Below, in pieces: positions 4,820 to 12,807 of a stretch of 14,910 nt of DNA. Source of the stretch: UKL13-2 sp031430555 (lineage in GTDB: Bacteria > Pseudomonadota > Gammaproteobacteria > Burkholderiales > Usitatibacteraceae); the NCBI GenBank assembly GCA_031430555.1, contig JANPBQ010000197.1, positions 1-14,910 on the forward strand, given 5' to 3'. The notes beneath the pieces were generated by a model that worked only from the letters and a program-made list of their open reading frames with translations, was not told where the DNA came from and made no database searches. The stretch's first letter is position 1. Every line of letters begins with the position of its first letter. Made by a program: the position numbers and the translations under genes.

Positions 4820-7654
4820 TTACTTGAACGAGTAGGTCAGTGACGCGTAGTACGAACGGCCGCGCGGGTCGCCATAGCTCGAATCCCACGTAGTCTGGAA
4901 GTAACGCGCTTGGTTGGTGAACGGCGGCGCGGTGTTCAGCACGTTTAGCACGCCAGCGCGCAGGCGCAGGCTCTGCGTGATGCGGTAGCTACCCGTCAGA
5001 TCCCACAACGAGTAGGCATCCACGTCGCGGTTGTTCCATTCCGGTGCTGCCAGACCAGGGACGTTTTGGTCGCGATAGCTCGACAGATAGGTGTTGGCCA
5101 GCGTCAGGCCAAACGGACCACGGTCCCAGTCGAGGTTAAGCTTGTGGCGCCAGCGCTGCACGGCTTTGTCGTCGCGGAAGCGGCCCAGACCATCAACCAG
5201 CGGCGAGCGCGGGTCGGTTGCGAACTGGTACTCGGTGATCACGGTACCGATCAGGCCGGCGCTGAAGCGGCCATATGCGCCGCTATCACCGCGCCAGCGC
5301 AACGCGATGTCCAAACCGGAGGTGTTGAGTTTGCCGCGGTTTTCCTTCTTCACGGTGATGACGTCGACAAAACCATCGGAGAAGCGGCGCACGATGGCCG
5401 GGTCGTTGTAGTAGACCGGGTTGCTGAAGATGGTCTCTTCGCCGATTTCCGAGATGATGTCGGTCTTGCGGATCGACCAGTAGTCCATGCTGCCGCTCCA
5501 GTTGCGCGAGGGCTCGTACACCACGCCCAAGCTGAACTGTTTGGACTTCTCGGGCCGTAGGTCAGGGTTGGAGAAACGGTCAACGTTCAACTGGCCGACA
5601 TCGCCCGATACCGGGTCACGCACAAAGCTGGCGGTGATACCGGCGCGCAATGGGCGGAATAACTCCGAGATCGACGGCGCGCGGAAACCCGTGCCGTATG
5701 AGGCGCGGAGCAGCATCGTGTTGTCGGGACGGAAGCTGATACCGACCTTCGGGTTGGTGGTGGTCAGTTTCTGCGTAGTGCGGTTAAGTCTGGCGTCGTA
5801 CACACCGTCGTAGCGGTCCTGGCGCACCGCGAGTTGGACTTCCCATTGCTTGCTGAATGGGGCGACGACTTCGGCGTAGGCGCCTTTCACGTTGCGGGTG
5901 TTGGCGGTGTCGGCGAGCAGCGCGGGTGCCGAGCTCAGTGTCGACCGGTCTCCGACAATGTCGTTGGCCTTCAGTACGTCGGTGGAGCGGAATTCGGTCT
6001 CCTCACGGCGCGCCTCGGCACCCAGTGCCAGCACCACGTCGCCGCCATCCAGTTGGGTCAGGGCTCGCGATATCTTGCCGTCGATGATGGTCGTGGTGCC
6101 TTTGGACATACGGGCTGCGCCAGTGATCTGAATGGAGTCCATGAATGCCCGGCCTGCTGCGGTCGGCAACACAAACGGGTTGTAGGCACCACTGGCGATA
6201 CCAGCGCGCATGCGGGTGTTCGACACCCAGCCTGACAGGTTCTCGTCGGTGGCTTCGTTCACGCTGCGGTTCACGGCTGCGTTGTAGTCCCACTCGCCGA
6301 ATGTGCCAACGGCGCCCGCCACCAGATGGGTGGCTTCACTCTCGACGCGGCTCGTGCGCAGGCCTGCGTCGGCCAGGCGGAAGCGAAAGGCCACCGGCGT
6401 GGTGATGCCCGTCACGGCCTGCAACGATGCCGGTAGCGTGATACCAGCGCTGGTGGCGATATTGCCGGAGGTGGCCGGCGACGCGGCATAGTCAGTGGTG
6501 GTCTTGCTCAGCAGTAGTTCGGCAAACAACTGGTGGTCATTGGTGAGCTGAAACGTGGCGCGACCGATAAAGTTGGCCTTTTCCGACTCCGGATAGATTT
6601 CTGCGCTCCCCATGTAGTTGTAGCTGCAGCCTTCACGGCCACCCAGCCCGGAAGGGACGACCGAGTTCGGGTTCTCGCCACCGGTACACGACGCCTTCGC
6701 GAAGTTCACGCGGCGTGCCGTGGTGCTCACCCCGCCCGGGTTCCAGGTGCCATCGGGGTTGGTACCGCGCAGCGCCGTGTTCGGGTTGGCGCGCACGAAG
6801 TTGTTCAGCGCCGTCAGCTGGGCCGCTGTGAGATCGACGTTGGCCGGAAAGGAGTTGCTCGACAACTGCGGTCCGAGGCGGCCGGGCAGATCGTATTCGC
6901 GGATAAATGCGCGCTGGCTGGAACGCAGCGACCCGAGCTTCTGCAGATCGACCGCACCCCAGACGTTGAATCCGTCCTTGTTCAGGTCGCCAAATCCACC
7001 GGAGGCGCTCACGGTGGTCTTGTCCGCGCCGCCCTGCTGGGTGCTCAGTGCGTAGACCCGCAAATCGACGCCCTGATAGTCCTTGCGGGTGATGAAGTTG
7101 ATCACGCCACCCATTGCATCGGTACCGTAGATGGCGGAAGCGCCGTCCTTCAGCACCTCAACGCGATCAATCGCACCAGACGGGATGTTGTTCAGGTCCA
7201 CGCCGGCGTTGTCGCCGGGGCTGGCGAAGTTGGCAAGACGTCTGCCGTTGAGCAACACCAGCGTGCTGGATACGCCCAAGCCACGCAGGTTGGCGCCGTT
7301 GAAGCCGCGCTGCGCGCCGGACTGGTCGCTGATACTCGCGCCGTCTGTCAGCGCGCCGACGTTGGAGGTAATCTTCTGCAGCAGTTCGGCCGCGGTGGTG
7401 ACACCAATTTTGTCGATGTCTTCGCGGGTGATCATCTCAACCGGCAGCGCGGACTCGCCTTCGATACGCTTGATCGATGAGCCTGTGATCTCGATTCTTT
7501 CCACTTTTTGCGCGGCGACCGGTGGCGCGTCGGGCTTTTGCGCGCTCGCAAAGGTGGATCCCATCACCACCAGTGCGATGGTGATCGCCTTGGCGCAGGC
7601 GGTGGGCGAATTCTGACGAGAAAGACCCGGCACGTTTTGCGTGGGCTTGTTCAT
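4820..7654 (-). CDS. TonB-dependent outer-membrane receptor
   Basis: A 944-residue TonB-dependent receptor. Residues 1-38 form a signal peptide (hydrophobic ITIALVVMGSTFASA, likely cleavage after A38). A TonB-box-like segment, VERIEITGSSIKR (51-63), precedes the plug domain at about 65-190, with LRGLGVSSTLVLLNGRRL, IDRVEVLKDGASAIYGTDA and GGVINFITRKDY. The rest is the 22-strand beta-barrel, ending in SYYASLTYSFK, an aromatic-rich C-terminal strand used for outer-membrane assembly. A loop cysteine pair (SCTGGE to REGCSYN) is visible. Large receptors of this layout carry peptides, oligosaccharides or other bulky ligands. It is divergent from the cyanophycinase gene, so the ligand may be cyanophycin, its fragments or another arginine peptide; this is inference. 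AGGGAG lies about ten bases before the ATG. Confidence 0.93.
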   Translation of the reverse strand: MNKPTQNVPGLSRQNSPTACAKAITIALVVMGSTFASAQKPDAPPVAAQKVERIEITGSSIKRIEGESALPVEMITREDIDKIGVTTAAELLQKITSNVGALTDGASISDQSGAQRGFNGANLRGLGVSSTLVLLNGRRLANFASPGDNAGVDLNNIPSGAIDRVEVLKDGASAIYGTDAMGGVINFITRKDYQGVDLRVYALSTQQGGADKTTVSASGGFGDLNKDGFNVWGAVDLQKLGSLRSSQRAFIREYDLPGRLGPQLSSNSFPANVDLTAAQLTALNNFVRANPNTALRGTNPDGTWNPGGVSTTARRVNFAKASCTGGENPNSVVPSGLGGREGCSYNYMGSAEIYPESEKANFIGRATFQLTNDHQLFAELLLSKTTTDYAASPATSGNIATSAGITLPASLQAVTGITTPVAFRFRLADAGLRTSRVESEATHLVAGAVGTFGEWDYNAAVNRSVNEATDENLSGWVSNTRMRAGIASGAYNPFVLPTAAGRAFMDSIQITGAARMSKGTTTIIDGKISRALTQLDGGDVVLALGAEARREETEFRSTDVLKANDIVGDRSTLSSAPALLADTANTRNVKGAYAEVVAPFSKQWEVQLAVRQDRYDGVYDARLNRTTQKLTTTNPKVGISFRPDNTMLLRASYGTGFRAPSISELFRPLRAGITASFVRDPVSGDVGQLNVDRFSNPDLRPEKSKQFSLGVVYEPSRNWSGSMDYWSIRKTDIISEIGEETIFSNPVYYNDPAIVRRFSDGFVDVITVKKENRGKLNTSGLDIALRWRGDSGAYGRFSAGLIGTVITEYQFATDPRSPLVDGLGRFRDDKAVQRWRHKLNLDWDRGPFGLTLANTYLSSYRDQNVPGLAAPEWNNRDVDAYSLWDLTGSYRITQSLRLRAGVLNVLNTAPPFTNQARYFQTTWDSSYGDPRGRSYYASLTYSFK

Positions 7655-7732
7655 GCGGACAGCACTCCCTGTGAGGACAAAATTGGACTGACCAACGGCA
7701 TCTTGCGTGTTGCACTCAACGCCGGGTTAATG

Positions 7733-7756
7733 CGTGTCCTGTACATTGAAGACACG
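7733..7756. promoter_or_regulatory. Possible operator in the divergent receptor/cyanophycinase promoter region
   Basis: CGTGTC (7733-7738) and GACACG (7751-7756) are exact inverted repeats with a 12-base spacer containing TGTACA. They lie about 80 bp upstream of the receptor start codon. Position and symmetry would suit a regulator site for the receptor gene, but the arms are short and no regulator can be named. Confidence 0.25.
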
Positions 7757-7823
7757 TGACGACTTGTTCCAGGCTCGCAGTGTAGTGAGTCAATGTGCAA
7801 ATAAAATGGGTCGCGGGGCTTGC

Positions 7824-7882
7824 CGTCGCATCGCTGCAACTTGCTGTCGCAAAGTTGAAAACCGGCTGTCCCAATTTTGCAA
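7824..7882 (+). promoter_or_regulatory. Three tandem ArgR-type half-sites upstream of cyanophycinase
   Basis: Three direct repeats fit TGTCGC-N8-AA: CGTCGC-ATCGCTGC-AA (7824-7839), TGTCGC-AAAGTTGA-AA (7845-7860, exact) and TGTCCC-AATTTTGC-AA (7867-7882). Start-to-start spacings are 21 and 22 bp. From family knowledge, Pseudomonas ArgR (AraC type) binds tandem half-sites of the form TGTCGCN8AAN5, i.e. a 21-bp period, and activates aot and aru promoters. An argR-like gene is encoded in this locus (13621-14676). Binding here is inferred. Confidence 0.7.
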
Positions 7883-7905
7883 TTGTGGTGGCGCACCAGA
7901 TATTC
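7855..7905 (+). promoter_or_regulatory. Candidate sigma-70 promoter(s) of the cyanophycinase-aot operon
   Basis: Two overlapping possibilities are visible. One is TTGAAA (7855-7860), 17 bp, TGCAAT (7878-7883). The other is TTGCAA (7877-7882), 17 bp, ATATTC (7900-7905). The second has a weak -35 overlapped by the third ArgR-like half-site, the usual geometry for an activator of the AraC family. Start-site mapping would decide. Confidence 0.35.
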
Positions 7906-8031
7906 CAGACCCTTGAAGGGAGCGGGTTTATGCCGATGCGACGGCAAGTTACAAATTCATTTCGCCGCCATCAACGGGACGAAAAAGTTGTGCGACACTG
8001 CCTCCTCACCACGAATTGCCACGGTTTGCCG

Positions 8032-9288
8032 ATGATCCGTCCCCGCCTGATCCCCTTGGTAGTCGCCTTCCTGTCGCTATGCCTGCACGGCGTTGCGATC
8101 GCACAAGGCATCGCCGTGCCTATCGGTGGCGCCCTCAAATATGACAATGACGCGGTCTGGTCGCGCCTGGTGGAACTGGCCGGCGGCAAGGGTGCGCGCT
8201 ATGCAGTGTTCGCGACGGCGGCCGCCGATCCAGACAAGTCCGCCGCATCGATTGTTGACGCGCTGAACCGGTACGGGGCGATCGCCGAACATATTCCGGT
8301 TGCACCCAACCTGAAGGTCCCCGACTACCGCGCGGCCGCGCAGGATCCTGCCTTGATTGCCAAAGTGAAGGCCAGTACCGGCATCTATTTTGCGGGCGGC
8401 GCGCAGGAGCGGATCACCCGGGCGCTTTATCTCGCCGACGGCAAACCGACACCGATGCTGCAGGCCATCTGGGAAGTATTCAACAAGGGCGGCGTCGTGG
8501 CCGGCAGCAGTGCCGGCGCGGCGATCATGAGCACGACCATGATTCGCGATGCCCCGGACAAACTGGCCGTGCTGAAATTCGGCGCGCAAAAGGGCCAGGA
8601 GATCGATCGCGGGTTGGGTTTCGTCGGTCCGGATGTCTTTATTGACCAGCATTTCATCAAGCGCGGGCGCTACGGCCGGGCGCTGCCGGTGATGGCGCAG
8701 ACCGGTTACAAACTCAGCCTGGGCGTGGAGGAAAATTCGGCGGCGATCATCCGCGGCAACGACGTCGAGGTGATCGGCGCGCGTGGGGTTCTGGTGATCG
8801 ATCTCACCGAGGCAAGCCGCGACGCGGCGTTGGGAGAATTCAACCTGCGCAACGCCAGGCTGTCCCTTCTCGGCACTGGCGACCGCTATAACTTCAAGAC
8901 CCGCACGGCTACGCCTTCGATGGCAAAACTCAAGGGATCCCGACTGGACCCCAACGACAAGAATTACGCGCCCTATTACATGGCCGACGAGTTCTATGCC
9001 GATGCGCTGGGCGATTCCATGATCCTGGGCCTGATGACCAACTTTATCGACAACACTCAAAAGGAAGTCATCGGCCTGGTGTTGCCCCGGCCGGGCGCCA
9101 AGGACGCAAAGCCCGACCTCGGCTTCGAGTTTCGTTTCCGCAAGGGTAGCGACAGCCTCGGCCATTTCACCTCCGCATCGGGCGGCGAAGAATACACGGT
9201 ATTGAACATATACCTCGATATCCAGCCGATCATGCTGAGTCAGCCGTTATATCGACCGTATCGGGGCAGCAATATAGGAGGAAAATAG
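8032..9288 (+). CDS. cphE: Secreted cyanophycinase (peptidase family S51)
   Basis: A 418-residue extracellular or periplasmic cyanophycinase; the family cuts cyanophycin into beta-Asp-Arg dipeptides. Residues 1-24 are a signal peptide (IPLVVAFLSLCLHGVAIA). Conserved blocks follow: FAGGAQERI, then GGVVAGSSAGAAIMS with nucleophile Ser160, DQHFIKRGRYGRALPVM with His207, and LGVEENSAAII with Glu234. The His-to-Glu spacing of 27 equals that recalled for the cyanobacterial enzyme CphB (Ser132, His174, Glu201). The C-terminal extension past the catalytic core and the secretion signal are features of the CphE group used for external cyanophycin. The start at 8032 gives the cleaner signal peptide but lacks a ribosome site; an ATG at 7930 has AGGGAG at seven bases. 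The gene lies 41 bp before aotJ. Confidence 0.9.
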   Translation: MIRPRLIPLVVAFLSLCLHGVAIAQGIAVPIGGALKYDNDAVWSRLVELAGGKGARYAVFATAAADPDKSAASIVDALNRYGAIAEHIPVAPNLKVPDYRAAAQDPALIAKVKASTGIYFAGGAQERITRALYLADGKPTPMLQAIWEVFNKGGVVAGSSAGAAIMSTTMIRDAPDKLAVLKFGAQKGQEIDRGLGFVGPDVFIDQHFIKRGRYGRALPVMAQTGYKLSLGVEENSAAIIRGNDVEVIGARGVLVIDLTEASRDAALGEFNLRNARLSLLGTGDRYNFKTRTATPSMAKLKGSRLDPNDKNYAPYYMADEFYADALGDSMILGLMTNFIDNTQKEVIGLVLPRPGAKDAKPDLGFEFRFRKGSDSLGHFTSASGGEEYTVLNIYLDIQPIMLSQPLYRPYRGSNIGGK

Positions 9289-9329
9289 GCAGTGCTGTTT
9301 TCTTTCATCGAATTTCGGAGCGCATCGTC

Positions 9330-10130
9330 ATGAAAAAATTGTTGGTAGTTTTCCTGTTGTCCCTGCTGATCCCCGCAACCGGCGCGTCCGCACAGGAGTC
9401 GCGCAAGATCCGCATCGGCGTCGAGGGCGCGTACCCGCCTTTCAGCTACATCGGCACCGATGGCAAGGTGCAAGGCTTCGACATCGACATTGCGAACGCG
9501 CTGTGCGAACAAATGAAGGCGCAATGCACGATGGTGCAGCAGGATTTCGATGGCATGATTCCTTCGCTCAACGCGAAAAAAATCGACGCAGTCATCGCGT
9601 CGATGTCGATCACCGAAGAACGGCGAAAGTCGGTTGAATTTACGGACAAGTATTACCACACGCCGGCGCGACTGGTGGTCAAGACCGGCTCGATGTTGAC
9701 GCCGACCCCGGAAGGCATGAAGGGAAAACGCATCGGCGTACAACGCACCACCACCCATGATCGATTCGCCACGGCAACGTTTACCCAATCGGAGATTGTC
9801 CGCTATGGTAAACAGGACGAAGTGTTTCTCGATCTGGGCACCGGGCGCCTCGACGCGGCACTGGTCGACACCGTTAACGCCACAGTCGGATTTCTGAAGA
9901 CGCCGGGCGGCAAGGGCTTCGGTTTCATCGGTCCGGTCTATTTCGATCCGAAGTATTTTGGCTTTGGCGCCGGTATCGCTGTGCGCAAAGCCGACACCGA
10001 ATTGCGCGACCGTTTCAATGATGCCATTCGCGCGATTCGCGCCAACGGTGTGTACAAGAAAGTGCAAGACAAGCATTTCGAGTACGACGTGTATGGTGGC
10101 GCCCCGTTGCCGGCGGCAAGCAAAAAATAA
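9330..10130 (+). CDS. aotJ: Periplasmic arginine/ornithine-type substrate-binding protein of an ABC importer
   Basis: A 266-residue family 3 solute-binding protein. It has a signal peptide (KKLLVVFLLSLLIPATGASA, cleavage after A21), then IRIGVEGAYPPFSY and QGFDIDIANALCEQMKAQC with a likely disulfide C59-C66 as in HisJ/ArgT. DFDGMIPSLNAKKIDAVIAS and SMSITEERR carry Ser and Arg (S91, S93, R98) at positions equivalent to the amino-acid carboxylate ligands of the Lys/Arg/Orn-binding protein, and GRLDAALVD matches the later ligand segment. It is the first gene of a J-Q-M-O-P set and follows the cyanophycinase by 41 bp. The ligand could be arginine or ornithine, or beta-Asp-Arg; the sequence alone cannot tell. 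Confidence 0.9.
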   Translation: MKKLLVVFLLSLLIPATGASAQESRKIRIGVEGAYPPFSYIGTDGKVQGFDIDIANALCEQMKAQCTMVQQDFDGMIPSLNAKKIDAVIASMSITEERRKSVEFTDKYYHTPARLVVKTGSMLTPTPEGMKGKRIGVQRTTTHDRFATATFTQSEIVRYGKQDEVFLDLGTGRLDAALVDTVNATVGFLKTPGGKGFGFIGPVYFDPKYFGFGAGIAVRKADTELRDRFNDAIRAIRANGVYKKVQDKHFEYDVYGGAPLPAASKK

Positions 10131-10157
10131 ACGCACAAGTCAAGGCGGCACGCTCCG

Positions 10158-10847
10158 ATGTTTCACGGCTTTCTTCCGAGCATCCTGCAAGGCGGATTGA
10201 TCACGCTGTCGGTTGCATTGTCATCGCTGGTGATCGCGGTGGCGCTGGGCATGCTCGGTGCCACCATGAAGCTATCTCGATCGCGCACGCTGAAGTTCAC
10301 CGCAAATGTCTACACGACAGTGATTCGCGGCGTGCCGGACATGGTGTTGATGCTGCTGGTGTTTTACGGCGGACAAATGGCGATCAACCGCGCCGCACCC
10401 TGGTTCGGCTTCGACGACTACATCGACATCAATCCCTTCATTGCGGGCGTGGCCACGATCGGTTTCATTTTCGGCGCGTACCTGACGGAGACCTTTCGCG
10501 GTGCCATCATGGCGGTGCCGGCGGGGCAGCGCGAAGCGGCGATCGCCTATGGCATGAGCACGCGGCAAGTGCTTCAGCGCATCGTGTTGCCGCAAATGGT
10601 GCGTTTTGCGATTCCGGCGTTTTCCAACAACTGGCTGGTGTTGGTGAAATCAACCGCGCTGGTGTCGGTGATCGGCCTCGGCGACATGATGCAACGCGCC
10701 GGGCTCGCGGCGGGGGCCACGCGCGAGCCGTTCACTTTTTTTTCGACGGTCGCGGTGTTGTATTTGGCGATCACCAGCGTTTCCATCCTGCTGCTAAGAG
10801 CGTTGGAGAAGCGCTATTCGCTGGGCGTGAGGGCGGCGGCGCTATGA
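10158..10847 (+). CDS. aotQ: ABC importer permease, ArtQ/HisQ type
   Basis: A 229-residue inner-membrane permease of the polar amino acid uptake family. It opens with a helix after GFLPSILQGGLITLSVALSS, has VIRGVPDMVLMLLVFYGGQ (the usual R-G-x-P region), and the cytoplasmic EAA loop REAAIAYGMSTRQVLQRIVL (E126) that docks on the ATPase. Length and about five helices are normal for the family. It lies 27 bp after aotJ and 19 bp before aotM, with weak ribosome sites in both gaps. It should pair with AotM as a heterodimer. Confidence 0.92.
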   Translation: MFHGFLPSILQGGLITLSVALSSLVIAVALGMLGATMKLSRSRTLKFTANVYTTVIRGVPDMVLMLLVFYGGQMAINRAAPWFGFDDYIDINPFIAGVATIGFIFGAYLTETFRGAIMAVPAGQREAAIAYGMSTRQVLQRIVLPQMVRFAIPAFSNNWLVLVKSTALVSVIGLGDMMQRAGLAAGATREPFTFFSTVAVLYLAITSVSILLLRALEKRYSLGVRAAAL

Positions 10848-10866
10848 CATATAACCGCACGCGCAC

Positions 10867-11559
10867 ATGTTGAATTTCGACGTGATGCAGGAGAGCCTGC
10901 CGCTCTATTTTTCAGGCGCGTTGGTAACGCTGAAATTGTTGGCGACTTCGCTCATTGCCGGATTGGTGGTGGCGGTTCCGCTCGCCATCCTGCGCGCCTC
11001 GCCCAATGGCTGGCTCTCGCGCCCGGTGTGGTTTTTCACGTATGTGATTCGCGGTACTCCGATGCTGGTGCAATTGTTCATGATCTACTATGGCCTCGCT
11101 CAATTCCTGTGGGTGCGCGAAAGCGTCCTGTGGGCCTGGTTCAGTTCCGCCTGGTTTTGTGCCGCCTTCGCGTTCGCCGTCAATACTTGCGCCTACACGA
11201 TCGAAATGATCGCCGGCGCCTTGCGCGCGACCCATCACGGCGAGCTCGAAGCGGCGCGCGCGATGGGCATGTCCACCGCCACCTTATACCGCCGCATCCT
11301 GCTTCCGTCGGCGCTGCGCCGCACCCTGCCCGCCTACGGCAACGAAGTCATCATGATGCTCCATGGCACATCGCTCGCGAGCATCGTCACCTTGATGGAC
11401 ATCACCGGCGCTGCGCGTGAAACCAATTCACGGTTTTACTTGCCGTTCGAAGCGTTTATCACAGCGGCGGCGTTTTATCTCATCCTCACGTTCGTACTGG
11501 TATGGCTGTTTCACCGGGCCGAAAAACACTGGCTAAGACATCTGGCGCCCCGCGCCTGA
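10867..11559 (+). CDS. aotM: ABC importer permease, ArtM/HisM type
   Basis: A 230-residue partner permease. It shares the R-G-T-P motif (YVIRGTPMLVQLFMIYYGL), contains the EAA loop LEAARAMGMSTATLYRRILL (E128) and ends with a short basic tail. The helix content and order match HisM/AotM. The ATG at 10867 lacks a good Shine-Dalgarno site, so coupling to aotQ translation is likely. The gene after it (11570) begins only ten bases downstream. Confidence 0.92.
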   Translation: MLNFDVMQESLPLYFSGALVTLKLLATSLIAGLVVAVPLAILRASPNGWLSRPVWFFTYVIRGTPMLVQLFMIYYGLAQFLWVRESVLWAWFSSAWFCAAFAFAVNTCAYTIEMIAGALRATHHGELEAARAMGMSTATLYRRILLPSALRRTLPAYGNEVIMMLHGTSLASIVTLMDITGAARETNSRFYLPFEAFITAAAFYLILTFVLVWLFHRAEKHWLRHLAPRA

Positions 11560-11569
11560 TCCGACAACT

Positions 11570-12694
11570 ATGAAGAAAATACACCACCCTCTTGTCTCCA
11601 CCTACCTCGGCACTCAGCATGATATCGTCAGTTTTCACTATGGCGATTCCGCTGGCGGTGGCAAAGAGAAAATCTACATTCAAGCCTCGCTGCACGCGGA
11701 CGAATTGCCGGGCATGCTGGTCGCGCACCATTTGCGCCTGCGTCTGGCGGCGCTTGAAGCGGCAGGCAAACTGAATGGCGAAATTGTGGTGGTACCGATC
11801 GCCAATCCGCTCGGCCTTTCGCAGACAATGCTGCATAGCCAGATCGGTCGGTTCGATCTGGCGTCCGGCGAGAATTTCAACCGGCACTATCCAGCCCTGC
11901 TGTCGCTGATCGGCGAATCGCTGGAAAACAAATTGACCGCCGATGCAGTGAAGAATAAACAGGTGGTGCGCGAAGCGATGCGCGAATCCTTGTCGGCGAA
12001 TCCGCCCACGACGGAGCTGGGTGCCATGCGCCATGTCTTGCTGACGCTTGCGTGCGACGCAGATGTGGTGCTCGATTTGCACTGTGATTCCGACGCAACG
12101 CTTCACCTCTACACGGGAACGCCGCTATGGCCGCAATGCGAACCCCTGGCGCGCTATCTGGGCGCCACTGCAACGCTGCTCGCGACGGAATCGGGCGACA
12201 ATCCCTTCGACGAAGCGTGCTCGCAGACATGGTGGCAACTTGCGGAAAAATATGCCGGGCGGTTTCCGATTCCACTCGCGTGTTTGTCGGTCACGGTGGA
12301 ATTACGCGGGCAGGGCGATGTCACTCACCGCCAGGCTGCGATCGACGCGGACGCGATTCTGGCCTATCTCGTCCATCGCGGCGTGATCCTCGGCGCGGCA
12401 CCTGCATTGCCCGCTTTGATCGCCGAGGCAACACCGCTCGCCGGATCCGAGCCGATCGATGCGCCGATGAGCGGCATCGTGGTTTTTTTGAAAAATCCCG
12501 GAGAGCGCGTCAAGGCCGGCGACGCCATCGTTGAAATCATCGATCCACTTTCCGGTGAAGTCCGCACCGTGAAATGTCGCACGGACGGCATCATGTATGC
12601 GCGCGAAAATCGGTATTTTGCAAGCGCCGGCATGCGTCTCGCCAAGGTTGCCGGCAAGTCAGCGTTTCGCACCGGCAAGTTGTTGAGCGCTTAG
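11570..12694 (+). CDS. aotO: M14-family succinylglutamate desuccinylase/aspartoacylase-like hydrolase (AotO)
   Basis: A 374-residue zinc hydrolase of the AstE/AspA branch of family M14. Zinc ligands are readable: H42 and E45 in SLHADELPG and H171 in VVLDLHCDSD; E244 in VTVELRG is the likely catalytic base. After the catalytic domain, residues of about 300-335 (APMSGIVVFLKNPGERVKAG) resemble a biotinyl/lipoyl-like barrel, as in other aspartoacylase-like proteins, but without the attachment lysine motif M-K. The gene order J-Q-M-O-P matches Pseudomonas, where the O gene product has no settled role. Possible substrates are N-succinyl or N-acyl amino acids, or the isopeptide beta-Asp-Arg made by the neighbouring cyanophycinase. 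The last is a hypothesis. Confidence 0.85.
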   Translation: MKKIHHPLVSTYLGTQHDIVSFHYGDSAGGGKEKIYIQASLHADELPGMLVAHHLRLRLAALEAAGKLNGEIVVVPIANPLGLSQTMLHSQIGRFDLASGENFNRHYPALLSLIGESLENKLTADAVKNKQVVREAMRESLSANPPTTELGAMRHVLLTLACDADVVLDLHCDSDATLHLYTGTPLWPQCEPLARYLGATATLLATESGDNPFDEACSQTWWQLAEKYAGRFPIPLACLSVTVELRGQGDVTHRQAAIDADAILAYLVHRGVILGAAPALPALIAEATPLAGSEPIDAPMSGIVVFLKNPGERVKAGDAIVEIIDPLSGEVRTVKCRTDGIMYARENRYFASAGMRLAKVAGKSAFRTGKLLSA

Positions 12695-12807
12695 GCGACG
12701 CAGTGGATGCCGTTCTCAGACAAAATGACCAAATCGCCGTGAAGAATGCAGACGCGATTTACCCTCCATTCGCGGTTGATTCCGCTGTTTCCAAGCATCC
12801 CGACACC

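Noticed and set aside
6533..7480. 315-residue plus-strand open frame opposite the TonB receptor
   Set aside because: Antisense to the plug and first barrel strands of a well-supported receptor; composition shows no domain.
8077..9165. Long minus-strand open frame opposite the cyanophycinase
   Set aside because: Antisense shadow of a GC-rich gene; no recognisable domain, and the plus-strand frame has clear catalytic motifs.
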